Assembly: GCA_023300205.1 (NCBI GenBank)
Contig: JALZVD010000011.1
Location: 1 to 7,667 of the forward strand
Reading direction: 5' to 3'
Source: Akkermansiaceae bacterium
Lineage (GTDB): Bacteria > Verrucomicrobiota > Verrucomicrobiia > Verrucomicrobiales > Akkermansiaceae
Length of the DNA stretch: 7,667 nucleotides
The notes beneath the pieces were generated by a model. It searched no databases. It saw nothing but the letters and a program-made list of their open reading frames with translations, and was not told the DNA's origin. Position 1 is the stretch's first letter, and each line of letters starts with the position of its first letter. Shown in pieces: positions 1 through 6,692 of the stretch. The position numbers were made by a program, and so were the translations under genes.

Positions 1-366
1 ACATTCCTCGCTGAAAACAAAGCCAAAGACGGCATCCAAGTCACAGAATCTGGCCTCCAGTATAAAGTCATCGAAGAAGGCTCAGGTGATGTCCCTAAAC
101 CTGCTGACCAAGTCACTGTCCATTACACAGGCAAGCTGATCGACGGCTCAGTCTTCGACAGCAGTATTCCTCGTGGCGAACCTACACAATTCGGCGTCAC
201 TCAAGTCATCCCAGGCTGGGTAGAAGGCTTACAACTCATGAAACCAGGTGCTAAATACGAATTCTTCATTCCACAAGAACTCGCATACGGAGAACAAGGA
301 TCTCAAGGATCCATCCCTCCATTCTCAGCACTCATCTTCGAAGTTGAACTTATCAAAATAAACTAA
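1..366 (+). CDS. FKBP-type peptidyl-prolyl cis-trans isomerase, C-terminal part (5' end outside window)
   Basis: The open frame runs from base 1 to a TAA at 364-366, giving 121 residues of a protein that begins upstream. Visible are the end of the linker typical of Mip/FkpA-type proteins (FLAEN, then SGLQYKV) and a whole FKBP domain from about residue 15 on. Pocket residues are conserved: HYTG (Tyr42), VFDSS (Phe52, Asp53), VIPGW (residues 69-73) and the AYG turn. The usual IPPNA near the end reads IPPFS. FKBP domains catalyse cis-trans isomerisation of Xaa-Pro bonds and often act as folding chaperones. Family members with this architecture are commonly periplasmic or outer-membrane proteins, but the N-terminus and any signal peptide are out of view, so location is unknown. 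A related FKBP gene follows 36 bases downstream, which suggests tandem duplication. Confidence 0.93.
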   Translation, partial: TFLAENKAKDGIQVTESGLQYKVIEEGSGDVPKPADQVTVHYTGKLIDGSVFDSSIPRGEPTQFGVTQVIPGWVEGLQLMKPGAKYEFFIPQELAYGEQGSQGSIPPFSALIFEVELIKIN

Positions 367-402
367 TATCAGTTACAAATTCACCCCTAACAGATCACTA
401 AA

Positions 403-993
403 ATGGAACTACCAGAAGCTCTAGACATCGTCAGCTACAAAATAGGTCTCAGATTTGGTGACTCTGTTTTAGGGGATGAATTATTTCTCGAGGAGAAAAT
501 CCACGAAGCCATTGCCGATAAAGCCGCAGGCTCCGAAAAAGCAATAGACCTAAAAATCTACATGCAAGCCACTCACATCGTCTCAGCAGAAAGAACCCGC
601 CTAGCCAAAGTAAAAAACGAAATATTCCTCACAGAAAATCTCTCTAACACCGATGTCCAGACAACAGCATCTGGACTACAATACAAAATCATCCACAAAG
701 AAGACCCGCAATCTACCAAACCTACTCCAAAAGACACAGTCACTGTCCACTACACAGGATCACTCATCTGCGGCACCGTTTTTGACAGCAGTATTGAGCG
801 AGGAGGCCCAGCCACATTCGCATTAGCAAAAGTCATCCCAGGCTGGTCAGAAGCTCTCCAACTTATGCAAGTGGGTGAAAAATTTCAACTCTTCATCCCT
901 CAGGAAATAGGATACGGAAAACGTGGCTTGGGAAGCGATATCCCACCACACGCTACCCTCATCTTCGATATAGAACTCCTCGCCATTTCATAA
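403..993 (+). CDS. FKBP-type peptidyl-prolyl cis-trans isomerase with FKBP_N-like domain, no signal peptide
   Basis: This 196-residue protein has a helical dimerisation-type N-terminal segment (about residues 8-85, opening with SYKIGLRFGD as in FKBP_N domains) and an FKBP catalytic domain (about 89-196). Pocket residues are present: Tyr117 in HYTG, Phe127-Asp128 in VFDSS, Val144-Ile145 and Trp148 in VIPGW, Tyr171, and an IPPHA turn. It should isomerise Xaa-Pro bonds and assist folding. The ATG at 403 is the only sensible start, because an in-frame TAA lies at 388-390. The N-terminus has no hydrophobic export signal, so unlike most Mip/FkpA relatives it looks cytoplasmic. Its catalytic domain clearly resembles the FKBP encoded just upstream, with scattered divergence, consistent with an old tandem duplication. 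No Shine-Dalgarno sequence is seen. The next gene starts 3 bases after its stop, so the two are probably co-transcribed. Confidence 0.93.
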   Translation: MELPEALDIVSYKIGLRFGDSVLGDELFLEEKIHEAIADKAAGSEKAIDLKIYMQATHIVSAERTRLAKVKNEIFLTENLSNTDVQTTASGLQYKIIHKEDPQSTKPTPKDTVTVHYTGSLICGTVFDSSIERGGPATFALAKVIPGWSEALQLMQVGEKFQLFIPQEIGYGKRGLGSDIPPHATLIFDIELLAIS

Positions 994-996
994 ACC

Positions 997-1695
997 ATGT
1001 CTAACCCTCCATCGTTAAACATTCTCTACCAAGATGAATGGATGGTAGCAGTTGACAAACCCGCTGGTTGGCTCGTTCACCCCGCCACCAACCCTCAGCC
1101 TGATGACCTCGTCGCCATGAAAGTACTACGTGATCAGATAGGAGAAAGAGTCCACACCATCCACCGTATTGATCGCCCCACTACTGGAGTCTTACTCATG
1201 GGGATCGATCGAGAAGTCTCACAAGCTCTACATCAAGCTCTCGCTGCACACCAAATGCAGAAAACATACTGGGCCATCATCCACGGTCGCCCAGCAGACT
1301 CAGAATGGGAATGCCAAGAACCCATCCAGAAAGCACCAGACAAGCCCATCCGTACAGCCCACACAAGCTTCCAACTACTAGAAACAATCATACACCCAGC
1401 ATTTTCAAAATCTAACACCTCCAGTGAAAACCAACTCTCCCTTATCCAAGCCACACCTCACACTGGCAGATTCCACCAGATACGCAGACACCTCCTCCAC
1501 GCAGGCTTCCCTATCATCGGCGACTACCGCTATGGAGGAATCGAACGCTGTGATGAATTAGGCTCACTCCTAGACATCGGCTCTCGTATGCTACTCATGG
1601 CAAAAAAACTAGAATTCACCCACCCCGTATCCAAAAAAATCATTACCATCGAAGCAGATACTGAACTCATGTTTTCAAAATGTTTCTTGGCCTAA
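997..1695 (+). CDS. truC: RluA-family pseudouridine synthase, TruC-like (tRNA uridine-65)
   Basis: This 232-residue RluA-family enzyme converts a specific RNA uridine to pseudouridine. The catalytic motif HRIDRPTTGVLL spans residues 56-67, with Asp59 the expected nucleophile. The variant with Arg-Pro after the Asp, an opening like ILYQDEWMVAVDKP (residues 9-22) and the late motif TGRFHQIRRHL resemble Escherichia coli TruC, which modifies U65 of tRNAs, more than RluC or RluD. Like TruC it lacks an N-terminal S4 domain. It is slightly shorter than E. coli TruC (about 260 residues), mainly at the C-terminus. The ATG is 3 bases after the FKBP stop, which implies a shared transcript and perhaps coupled translation, since no Shine-Dalgarno sequence is visible. 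The TruC assignment is by motif resemblance; another RluA subgroup acting on rRNA is possible. Confidence 0.88.
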   Translation: MSNPPSLNILYQDEWMVAVDKPAGWLVHPATNPQPDDLVAMKVLRDQIGERVHTIHRIDRPTTGVLLMGIDREVSQALHQALAAHQMQKTYWAIIHGRPADSEWECQEPIQKAPDKPIRTAHTSFQLLETIIHPAFSKSNTSSENQLSLIQATPHTGRFHQIRRHLLHAGFPIIGDYRYGGIERCDELGSLLDIGSRMLLMAKKLEFTHPVSKKIITIEADTELMFSKCFLA

Positions 1696-1729
1696 TTATA
1701 TAGAATAAAAAAGTTTCCAATTCCCCTTT

Positions 1730-3199
1730 ATGAGCTATCTTAACTACATAATGCGCATACTAACTTTCCTATCATTATTTCTCTGCTCTCACCTCATATT
1801 TGCAGCCACCTACCAGCCCAGCAATGAACGCCCGCCCTCCTTCCCTCGCGAATTCCGTGGTGCATGGGTAGCATGCGTTTATAACATCGACTGGCCCAGT
1901 AAACCAGGTCTCGCCCCAGCTGCCCAAAAAGCTGAACTAAATGCCCTCATCGCCAGAGCTGCAGAATACAAATTAAACGCCATCATCTTCCAAGTCCGCC
2001 CAAATGCAGATGCCGTATATTACTCACAATACGAACCATTCAGCCACTGGGTATCTGGTACCATGGGCAAATCACCCGGCTATGACCCCCTCGCATACTG
2101 TATCACGGAAGCACATAAAAAAGGCATCGAAGTCCACGCTTGGTTTAATCCATTCCGCGCACTTCCAAATGAAAACATGCCTACATCTAGTAACCACGTT
2201 ACCCGCACCAACCCATCAGAAATCAAAAAATTTAGAACCTATAAATGGATGGATCCAGCATCCAGCTTCGCTCGCCAGAGAGCATTAAACGTTATGCTAG
2301 ACGTCGCCAGACGCTATGACATTGACGGCATCCATATTGACGACTACTTCTACCCTTACCCTCAAGTCGCAAAAAATGGAATCCCCATGCAAATCTTCCC
2401 TGACGGTAAAAACCCCGCTTCACGTCGCTACTACGTAGATGCCTTCGTCAAGCAAATGTATACCTCTATCAAGCAGGTCAAACCATATCTACGCATTGGA
2501 ATCAGTCCATTTGGCATCTGGAAACCCGGTGTACCCAGTGGAACCACTGCCAGAATCAGCGCCTTCGAACACCTCGCCGCAGACTCCAGAAAATGGCTTA
2601 TCAATGGATGGTGTGACTACCTATCCCCTCAACTCTATTGGAGAATTAACTCTGAACAATCATTCACCAAGCTCCTCCATTGGTGGAGATCAGAAAGTGC
2701 TACCTCACCATTCAAACGCCCTGTCTGGCCTGGCCTCGCCTCAGACCGCGTCATGTCAACCACTGACCCTGGTAGACCAGCATCAGAAATGCTTAACCAA
2801 GTAAACCTTAGCCGCAAAATTGGCAAAAACTGGGCTGGTCATGTCCACTGGAGTATGAAATCTCTCATGCAAAATCGTGACGGAATCGCCACCAAACTCA
2901 AAGGCGCAGCCTATGTAGCACCAGCACTTATCCCCCCCATGTCATGGGTCCCCAGCCAAGCCCCAGCTCCACCTACTGTCACCATCACTCAAAAATCTGG
3001 CCATATCTCTACCACCTGGCCGCGTATCCCCGGTGCCTCTAAATACACAGTCCAAGTCCGCCATGGCAATCAATGGCATTCCATCATCGTCACCTACGGA
3101 AACGGTGCCAACATCAAAGGGACTCCCAATGCCATCGCCATCGCCGCTGTGAATCGTGTAGGCCTCAGCAGCAAACCCGCAGTCTACACACTAAAATAA
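1730..3199 (+). CDS. Exported GHL10/DUF187 family glycoside hydrolase-like protein (YddW/DigH-like)
   Basis: This 489-residue protein belongs to the glycosyl-hydrolase-like family that includes YngK and E. coli YddW (DigH), which cleaves glycan strands stripped of stem peptides in peptidoglycan. A signal peptide is seen (hydrophobic stretch about residues 9-24, likely cut near Ala26). The TIM-barrel-like domain begins at EFRGAWVACV (41-50) and shows VHAWFNPFR (135-143), DIDGIHIDDYFYPYP (197-211, with the acidic pair expected in the active site), YLSPQLYW (297-304) and GHVHWSM (370-376). After a Pro-rich linker (400-415), residues about 415-489 look like a fibronectin-III-type beta domain. Start choice is open: Met8 (base 1751) would give a tidier signal peptide, and neither ATG has a Shine-Dalgarno sequence. 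There is no convincing lipobox, unlike the lipoprotein DigH. A peptidoglycan role fits the L,D-transpeptidase next door, but substrate specificity is inferred. Confidence 0.9.
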   Translation: MSYLNYIMRILTFLSLFLCSHLIFAATYQPSNERPPSFPREFRGAWVACVYNIDWPSKPGLAPAAQKAELNALIARAAEYKLNAIIFQVRPNADAVYYSQYEPFSHWVSGTMGKSPGYDPLAYCITEAHKKGIEVHAWFNPFRALPNENMPTSSNHVTRTNPSEIKKFRTYKWMDPASSFARQRALNVMLDVARRYDIDGIHIDDYFYPYPQVAKNGIPMQIFPDGKNPASRRYYVDAFVKQMYTSIKQVKPYLRIGISPFGIWKPGVPSGTTARISAFEHLAADSRKWLINGWCDYLSPQLYWRINSEQSFTKLLHWWRSESATSPFKRPVWPGLASDRVMSTTDPGRPASEMLNQVNLSRKIGKNWAGHVHWSMKSLMQNRDGIATKLKGAAYVAPALIPPMSWVPSQAPAPPTVTITQKSGHISTTWPRIPGASKYTVQVRHGNQWHSIIVTYGNGANIKGTPNAIAIAAVNRVGLSSKPAVYTLK

Positions 3200-3217
3200 G
3201 AGCTTATTACATAATAA
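3195..3217. repeat. Overlapping AT-rich inverted repeats after the hydrolase gene
   Basis: Two short overlapping dyads lie at the stop codon of the hydrolase gene: AATAAG/CTTATT (3195-3200 with 3203-3208) and TTATTA/TAATAA (3204-3209 with 3212-3217). Both arms are AT-only or nearly so and the loops are tiny, so a stable RNA hairpin is doubtful. They are recorded as symmetry in the intergenic gap rather than as a terminator. Confidence 0.25.
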
Positions 3218-3237
3218 TATTAAAGATAAGTTAACTA

Positions 3238-3265
3238 TTGATTTCTAAGAAAATCTGTGCATAAT
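3238..3265 (+). promoter_or_regulatory. Candidate sigma-70-type promoter for the L,D-transpeptidase gene
   Basis: TTGATT (3238-3243) and CATAAT (3260-3265) are separated by 16 bases, matching the -35 and -10 consensus at 4 and 5 of 6 positions. The -10 ends only 7 bases before the ATG at 3273, so transcription would begin at or within a base or two of the start codon and the mRNA would be leaderless or almost so. No Shine-Dalgarno sequence precedes the ATG, which agrees with this. The surrounding gap is strongly AT-rich. Confidence 0.4.
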
Positions 3266-3272
3266 TAATCAT

Positions 3273-4322
3273 ATGAATACTCTCCTCAGAACCCTCTCCC
3301 TATCCTTTCTTTTCCTAGCTCACATATCATGCGCTAAAACACTGCCTGCTCAACAGCTGCAAGACATCCAGTTACAAATCTATCTTGATCAACAACACTT
3401 CGGACCGGGAGTACTCGATGGCAAACCAGGCAAATATACGCGCATGGCAATTGAAGCCTACAATCAGAAATTCGGATTCTCTCGTAGTGACCAGAAAGCA
3501 GTTCGCTCGGCAGCTAAATCAGAAGTATCCAGTATCTTCGCTCTAGCCACCGTTCCTCCCATTGCTCAGAAATACGTAAACCCTGACCTCCCAGCCGACA
3601 ATAAGCGTGACCTCCAAGCTCTAGAAAAACAACTCTCATACCGGTCAATTGCTGAATTCATGGCAGAGAGATACCACACCACAGAAGATATCCTCATTAC
3701 CATCAACGGCTACAGTAAAATCAAAAACCTCAAGCTTCGCTCACCCATCCGCGTGCCTAATGTAAAACCCTTCCTTATCGAAAACCTTAAGAATGGCAAA
3801 GGCTACAAAGCAGATAGCAACCTAAGCCGCCGTTGGGTTGTAGTAGATACCAAAAAAAATCAACTACGTATTTTCGAAGCCAGATTCGAAAAAGTATCTT
3901 CAGCTGATAAAAAAGCTACCCCCGCCAAAGCAATGATCGTAGCAGATGACTACCAAGCATGGGATGAGTCTAAGGCTAAACTCATCGCCGCATTTCCCAT
4001 CACTCCAGGAAAGGTTGAATTCACCCACTACGGAGAATGGAAAATCAAAAATGCCATCGAATTCCCAGGCTGGCGCTATGATAAATCACTCCTCAAGACA
4101 GGCGTCCGCAGTGACGAATACTTAGACATCCCAGCTGGACCTAACAATCCCGTAGGAGTTCTCTGGATGGGCCTCACCAAGTCAGGTATCGGCATCCACG
4201 GCACTAACAATCCACGCACCATCGGCAGAGCCATTTCATCTGGCTGCATCAGAATGTCCAACTGGGACGTAGTTCACGTCCCTAATTACGCTCGCCCTGG
4301 ATCCACTGTCATCATCAAATAA
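3273..4322 (+). CDS. Exported L,D-transpeptidase (YkuD domain) with peptidoglycan-binding-like and LysM-like segments
   Basis: This 349-residue protein should cross-link peptidoglycan stem peptides (3-3 links) or attach proteins to them in the periplasm. The YkuD signature is complete near the C-terminus: His309 in HGTNNP, then SSGCIRM with catalytic Cys325 and Arg327. The catalytic domain begins near residue 187 (RWVVVDTKKNQLRIFE). A signal peptide covers residues 1-21, probably cut after Ala21. Cys20 sits in HISC, a poor lipobox, so a lipoprotein is less likely. Residues 29-69 resemble a PG_binding_1 module (VLDGKPGKYTRMAIEAYN) and residues 123-163 a LysM domain (IAEFMAERY, then IRVPN), an arrangement comparable to LysM-containing enterobacterial L,D-transpeptidases. 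An insertion of about 40 residues in the catalytic domain (about 205-235, Lys/Ala-rich) lengthens it. It follows the DigH-like hydrolase on the same strand but has its own promoter-like sequence. Confidence 0.95.
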   Translation: MNTLLRTLSLSFLFLAHISCAKTLPAQQLQDIQLQIYLDQQHFGPGVLDGKPGKYTRMAIEAYNQKFGFSRSDQKAVRSAAKSEVSSIFALATVPPIAQKYVNPDLPADNKRDLQALEKQLSYRSIAEFMAERYHTTEDILITINGYSKIKNLKLRSPIRVPNVKPFLIENLKNGKGYKADSNLSRRWVVVDTKKNQLRIFEARFEKVSSADKKATPAKAMIVADDYQAWDESKAKLIAAFPITPGKVEFTHYGEWKIKNAIEFPGWRYDKSLLKTGVRSDEYLDIPAGPNNPVGVLWMGLTKSGIGIHGTNNPRTIGRAISSGCIRMSNWDVVHVPNYARPGSTVIIK

Positions 4323-4358
4323 TTGATTTAAAAAGAGAACCTGCTAGCCTCAGCGTTC

Positions 4359-4812
4359 ATGCAGAAATTTCTACCATCTTCCATAATCATTGATTTTCAT
4401 CACCCTAAAGTCGCAGCTAAAGCTCAGCAGCTAGCTATCACCTGCGCTGATTCATCAAACTCTCAAGATATTGCCAAAGTTTGCTTCGAATACGTGCTTG
4501 ATGAATTCAAGCATAGTGCCGATATCGGAACCCCAAGTAACTCATATACTGCCTAAGAGGTTATAGAGTCTGGTAATTGCTTATTACTTTGGTAAAAGCC
4601 ACCTCCTAGCAGCCTTACTAAGAGCAAACCACATCTCTACAGCATTGTGCTATCAAAGACTCCGTAAAGATGACATCGAAGGCTTCACCCTTCACAGCCT
4701 AGTCAGCATCTTATTACCCGAACACGGCTGGTATAGAGCAGACCCCAGAGGCAACAAACAAGGAATCAATACCCAGTTCATCCCTCCTCTTGAACAACCA
4801 GCACGGCCAATG
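4359..4812 (+). pseudogene. Transglutaminase-like protease-fold gene, broken by a nonsense codon, a frameshift and 3' truncation
   Basis: Reading from ATG 4359 gives 65 residues that match the start of a small bacterial transglutaminase-like family (IDFHHPKV, then CFEYVLDEFKHSAD). An in-frame TAA at 4554-4556 follows; it sits where the family usually has Ser, so TCA to TAA is a plausible origin. The same frame goes on to GNC, then one extra T at 4581-4582 shifts the frame. The new frame continues the family without a break: YYFGKSHLLAALLRA, CYQRL, LPEHGWYRADPRGN, FIPPLEQPARPM. The expected catalytic Cys (4578-4580), His (4693-4695) and Asp (4741-4743) are all still present, so decay looks fairly recent. 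Homology stops near 4812, where a GNAT acetyltransferase fragment takes over and the C-terminus is lost. The ORF frame itself stops at 4830. The product cannot be functional without multiple recoding events. Confidence 0.85.
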
Positions 4813-4981
4813 AATTCCTCGGAAGAATAGCCATTCGCAAACAAGAACAACAAGATGACTGGGATCTAGGATTCTTCACCCACCCAAATCATTACAACAT
4901 GGGATACGTGAAAGAATCCGTCAAAGAATTATCCGCTTTGGATTTAAACTACTAACAGCACAACAAATCATCGCAGAATAA
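4812..4981 (+). pseudogene. Fragment of a GNAT (RimJ-type) acetyltransferase, frameshifted and missing both ends
   Basis: In the third + frame from 4812 the sequence reads EFLGRIAIRK, DDWDLGFFTHP and GYVKESV, the middle of a RimJ/RimL-type GNAT domain. At about 4923-4927 the match moves to another frame (consistent with loss of one A from an A-run) and continues as RIIRFGFKLL and QQIIAE to a TAA at 4979-4981. The N-terminal third and the C-terminal strand and helix of the usual 170-190-residue protein are absent. The acetyl-CoA loop, normally like QGKGYATEA, reads YNMGYVKES, losing one conserved Gly. It joins the broken transglutaminase with no gap, which suggests a deletion that fused two genes already decaying or killed by the event. 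It converges on recR, whose stop lies 5 bases away. Confidence 0.75.
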
Positions 4982-4986
4982 AAAAA

Positions 4987-5592
4987 TTACCTTCTCCCCT
5001 GTAAAGCACGCATCAAAGTCAACTCATCTGCATGTTCCAGCCCACCACCAGCAGGTAAACCTTGAGCTATCCTAGTAACCTTACACTCATACTTCTCTAG
5101 TATTTCTGCCAAGTAGTTAGCCGTAGCCTCACCCTCTACATCAGAACTCAGAGCTATAATCACTTCCAACTCCTCTTCTTCAATACTAGAAATTCTTCGT
5201 AATAACTCAGAGAGATTCAAATCATCAGGGCTCGTATTATCAAGTGGAGATAACTTACCTCCAAGGCAATGGTAATATCCTCTAAACGCTCCTGATCGCT
5301 CCAACGGAAGCACATCAGTAGGATGCTCCACCACACACAGACTACTAGCATCACGGCCACTATCTTCACAAAGCTCACACCTACCCTCAGTAGCAAAAAA
5401 ACCACACCGCTTACAAAGAGATACCATCTCTCGTGAGCTATCCAGGGCCTTAGACAGCTCCTCAGGATTCGCCTTCTGATGCTGTATCATCCACACCGCT
5501 ATACGTTCCGCACTTCGCGGTCCCACACCGGGTAATCTCTTAAGCTCTGCAATAAGCGCTATAATCGCCTCGGGATAATCTAATCTGGACAT
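4987..5592 (-). CDS. recR: Recombination mediator protein RecR
   Basis: This 201-residue protein has the same length as E. coli RecR. RecR acts in the cytoplasm with RecO (and RecF) to load RecA on gapped single-stranded DNA. The order of elements is canonical: helix-hairpin-helix LPGVGPRSAERIA (20-32), a four-Cys zinc finger (Cys60, Cys63, Cys72, Cys75), a Toprim domain from CVVEHPTDV (Glu89) through SSDVEGEATANYL, and the C-terminal signature RIAQGLPAGGGLEHADELTL followed by MRAL. The ATG at 5592-5590 gives the normal N-terminus (YPEAIIALIAELKRLPG). The gene overlaps the end of the upstream membrane-protein gene by 13 bases, so translation is probably coupled. No Shine-Dalgarno sequence is visible. 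In many bacteria recR follows dnaX and ybaB; here it follows two unknown genes. The 3' end converges on the pseudogene remnant with no evident terminator. Confidence 0.97.
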   Translation of the reverse strand: MSRLDYPEAIIALIAELKRLPGVGPRSAERIAVWMIQHQKANPEELSKALDSSREMVSLCKRCGFFATEGRCELCEDSGRDASSLCVVEHPTDVLPLERSGAFRGYYHCLGGKLSPLDNTSPDDLNLSELLRRISSIEEEELEVIIALSSDVEGEATANYLAEILEKYECKVTRIAQGLPAGGGLEHADELTLMRALQGRR

Positions 5593-6179
5593 GATGCTTG
5601 TTCTTTAGGTTGATACTTCGCTTCGGGATGACTCTCAGGATCTACCTCTACAGCTCCTACTGAAGTTAGATCCATGTCTACATCATCCACCTCCTTCACT
5701 TTACACGGTAAAAGTAACTCACAAGGCATCGTATGCTGACAACTATAAATAAAAGCACAAATCCAAGACCATAAAACTCCAACAAAAACCATCACAGGTG
5801 ACCAAAAAACATCCCACAACATCAGCACTGGCGAACTCAGCAATATCACCACACAAGCCAACAAAATAATCATCACCCTCCTCCATTTCATATCTGTATC
5901 CAGTACAGTAAAGGATACTCCAAACGTCAACACCAGCACCAACACCCAGTTCCACCCTTCATTCCAACCACCAGACTCAGCCATATAAAAAGGCTCACCC
6001 GTATAGTATTCCTCCAGCCATAGATCAATTCCCTCATAACGTCCAATGACTGACAATATAATCGTCAACACGCACCCCACTACTCCACAGATCACAGTTG
6101 GCAACATCAATTCACCTGCTGCCTTAGCAGTAAGAGATGAGCTCACTTCGTCTGAAATATGTTCGCTTGTAGATTTCAC
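5580..6179 (-). CDS. Unknown four-helix inner-membrane protein upstream of recR
   Basis: I do not recognise this 199-residue protein. It starts with GTG (6179-6177), only 2 bases after the in-frame TAG that ends the upstream reading frame, and overlaps recR by 13 bases, so it lies in a tight operon. Four hydrophobic segments are seen at about 26-46, 77-94, 101-121 and 125-146. The N-terminal 25 residues are polar. A loop of about 30 residues after the first helix is rich in Trp, Tyr and acidic residues. The C-terminal 50 residues are acidic and polar (EVDDVDMD), with Cys148, Cys153 and Cys159 just after the last helix. The spacing of helices 2-4 faintly recalls the membrane tail of CHASE2-type sensors, but there is no extracytoplasmic CHASE2 domain. 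High Val, Gly and Trp content partly reflects the G-rich coding strand. Function is unknown. Confidence 0.8.
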   Translation of the reverse strand: MKSTSEHISDEVSSSLTAKAAGELMLPTVICGVVGCVLTIILSVIGRYEGIDLWLEEYYTGEPFYMAESGGWNEGWNWVLVLVLTFGVSFTVLDTDMKWRRVMIILLACVVILLSSPVLMLWDVFWSPVMVFVGVLWSWICAFIYSCQHTMPCELLLPCKVKEVDDVDMDLTSVGAVEVDPESHPEAKYQPKEQASCPD

Positions 6180-6181
6180 GC

Positions 6182-6388
6182 CTAGTCAATAGTTGAAGAA
6201 GATTCAGCAGCAATTGCACCACTCTCCTCATCCTTCTCAGCGACATCATAAGAGCGAACTACCATATCACTCAAGAACTTGTCTGCATCTTTTACCACTT
6301 CTTTACATATTTCGAATTTCTCACGACCATTATTTCCCTGTATAAGATTAAGCCCAAACTGGTAATACTTAAATTTCTCCCGGCAAAT
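6182..6388 (-). other. In-frame continuation of the unknown ORF beyond its TGA (68 sense codons, then TAG)
   Basis: After the TGA at 6391-6389 the same minus-strand frame stays open for 68 codons and ends with TAG at 6184-6182, 2 bases before the next gene's GTG. It looks like protein: a basic and aromatic start (CREKFKYYQFGLNLIQG), a helix-like middle (EICKEVVKDADKFLSDMVV) and an acidic, Ser-rich tail. It has no good start codon of its own; the first in-frame ATG leaves fewer than 30 codons. It is most simply the C-terminal 40% of a protein of about 162 residues whose gene acquired a stop. Recoding or a base-call error are alternatives. Confidence 0.6.
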
Positions 6389-6670
6389 TCACAACGCATT
6401 ACGCCCCTGAATCGATGACAATTCGGTCAATTCCATTATCACACCCTCAGTAAACTCCATACTCACCCCATGCTTAGTGCTAAATTCCCTCCCATACACC
6501 GCCACCTCAAAACGCATCTTCTCTATATTCACCTTCAGTCCCTCCTCCCGGTATTTTACCAACACAACCTCCTTATTCTCGATCAACTCAGAATCAATCT
6601 TCAACTCCGAAAAAGACGTGCCCGGCAGCTCAAGCTTAAGTTCACGCAGTATATCAGCGAATACAGTCAT
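6389..6670 (-). CDS. Unknown protein, N-terminal 93 residues ending at an in-frame TGA
   Basis: The ATG at 6670-6668 opens a 93-residue frame that ends with TGA at 6391-6389. I do not recognise the family. There is no signal peptide or membrane segment. The first 30 residues are helix-like and acidic (ILRELKLELPG), and the middle alternates charged and hydrophobic residues like beta strands (VVLVKYREEGLKVNIEKMRFEVAVYG). An in-frame TGA a few codons upstream of the ATG bounds the start. It is the first gene of a minus-strand cluster leading to the membrane protein and recR. If it really stops here, a gap of about 200 bases precedes the next gene, whereas reading through closes that gap to 2 bases. 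The 93-residue product may therefore be a truncated form. Confidence 0.6.
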   Translation of the reverse strand: MTVFADILRELKLELPGTSFSELKIDSELIENKEVVLVKYREEGLKVNIEKMRFEVAVYGREFSTKHGVSMEFTEGVIMELTELSSIQGRNAL

Positions 6671-6692
6671 CAGCGATCAATCATCATAAAAT

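Noticed and set aside
2004..2826. Additional open frames within the glycoside hydrolase gene on both strands
   Set aside because: They overlap a full-length gene with clear family motifs and have no recognisable protein features.
3195..3217. Rho-independent terminator after the hydrolase gene
   Set aside because: The arms are AT-rich with 2-base centres, and there is no GC-rich stem followed by a T-run.
3330..3335. Lipobox making the L,D-transpeptidase a lipoprotein
   Set aside because: Cys20 is preceded by His-Ile-Ser, which lacks the expected Leu-type residue at -3; cleavage after Ala21 by signal peptidase I fits better.
4645..4830. Open frame that could be called as a separate 61-residue gene
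   Set aside because: It is the middle of the transglutaminase-like protein; the frame is continuous with homologous sequence back to 4582, so it is part of the pseudogene.
6389..6391. TGA read as Trp or Gly because of an alternative genetic code
   Set aside because: About 2,000 codons of confidently identified genes here contain no in-frame TGA, and Trp is encoded by TGG throughout, so reassignment is not supported. A local event is more likely.
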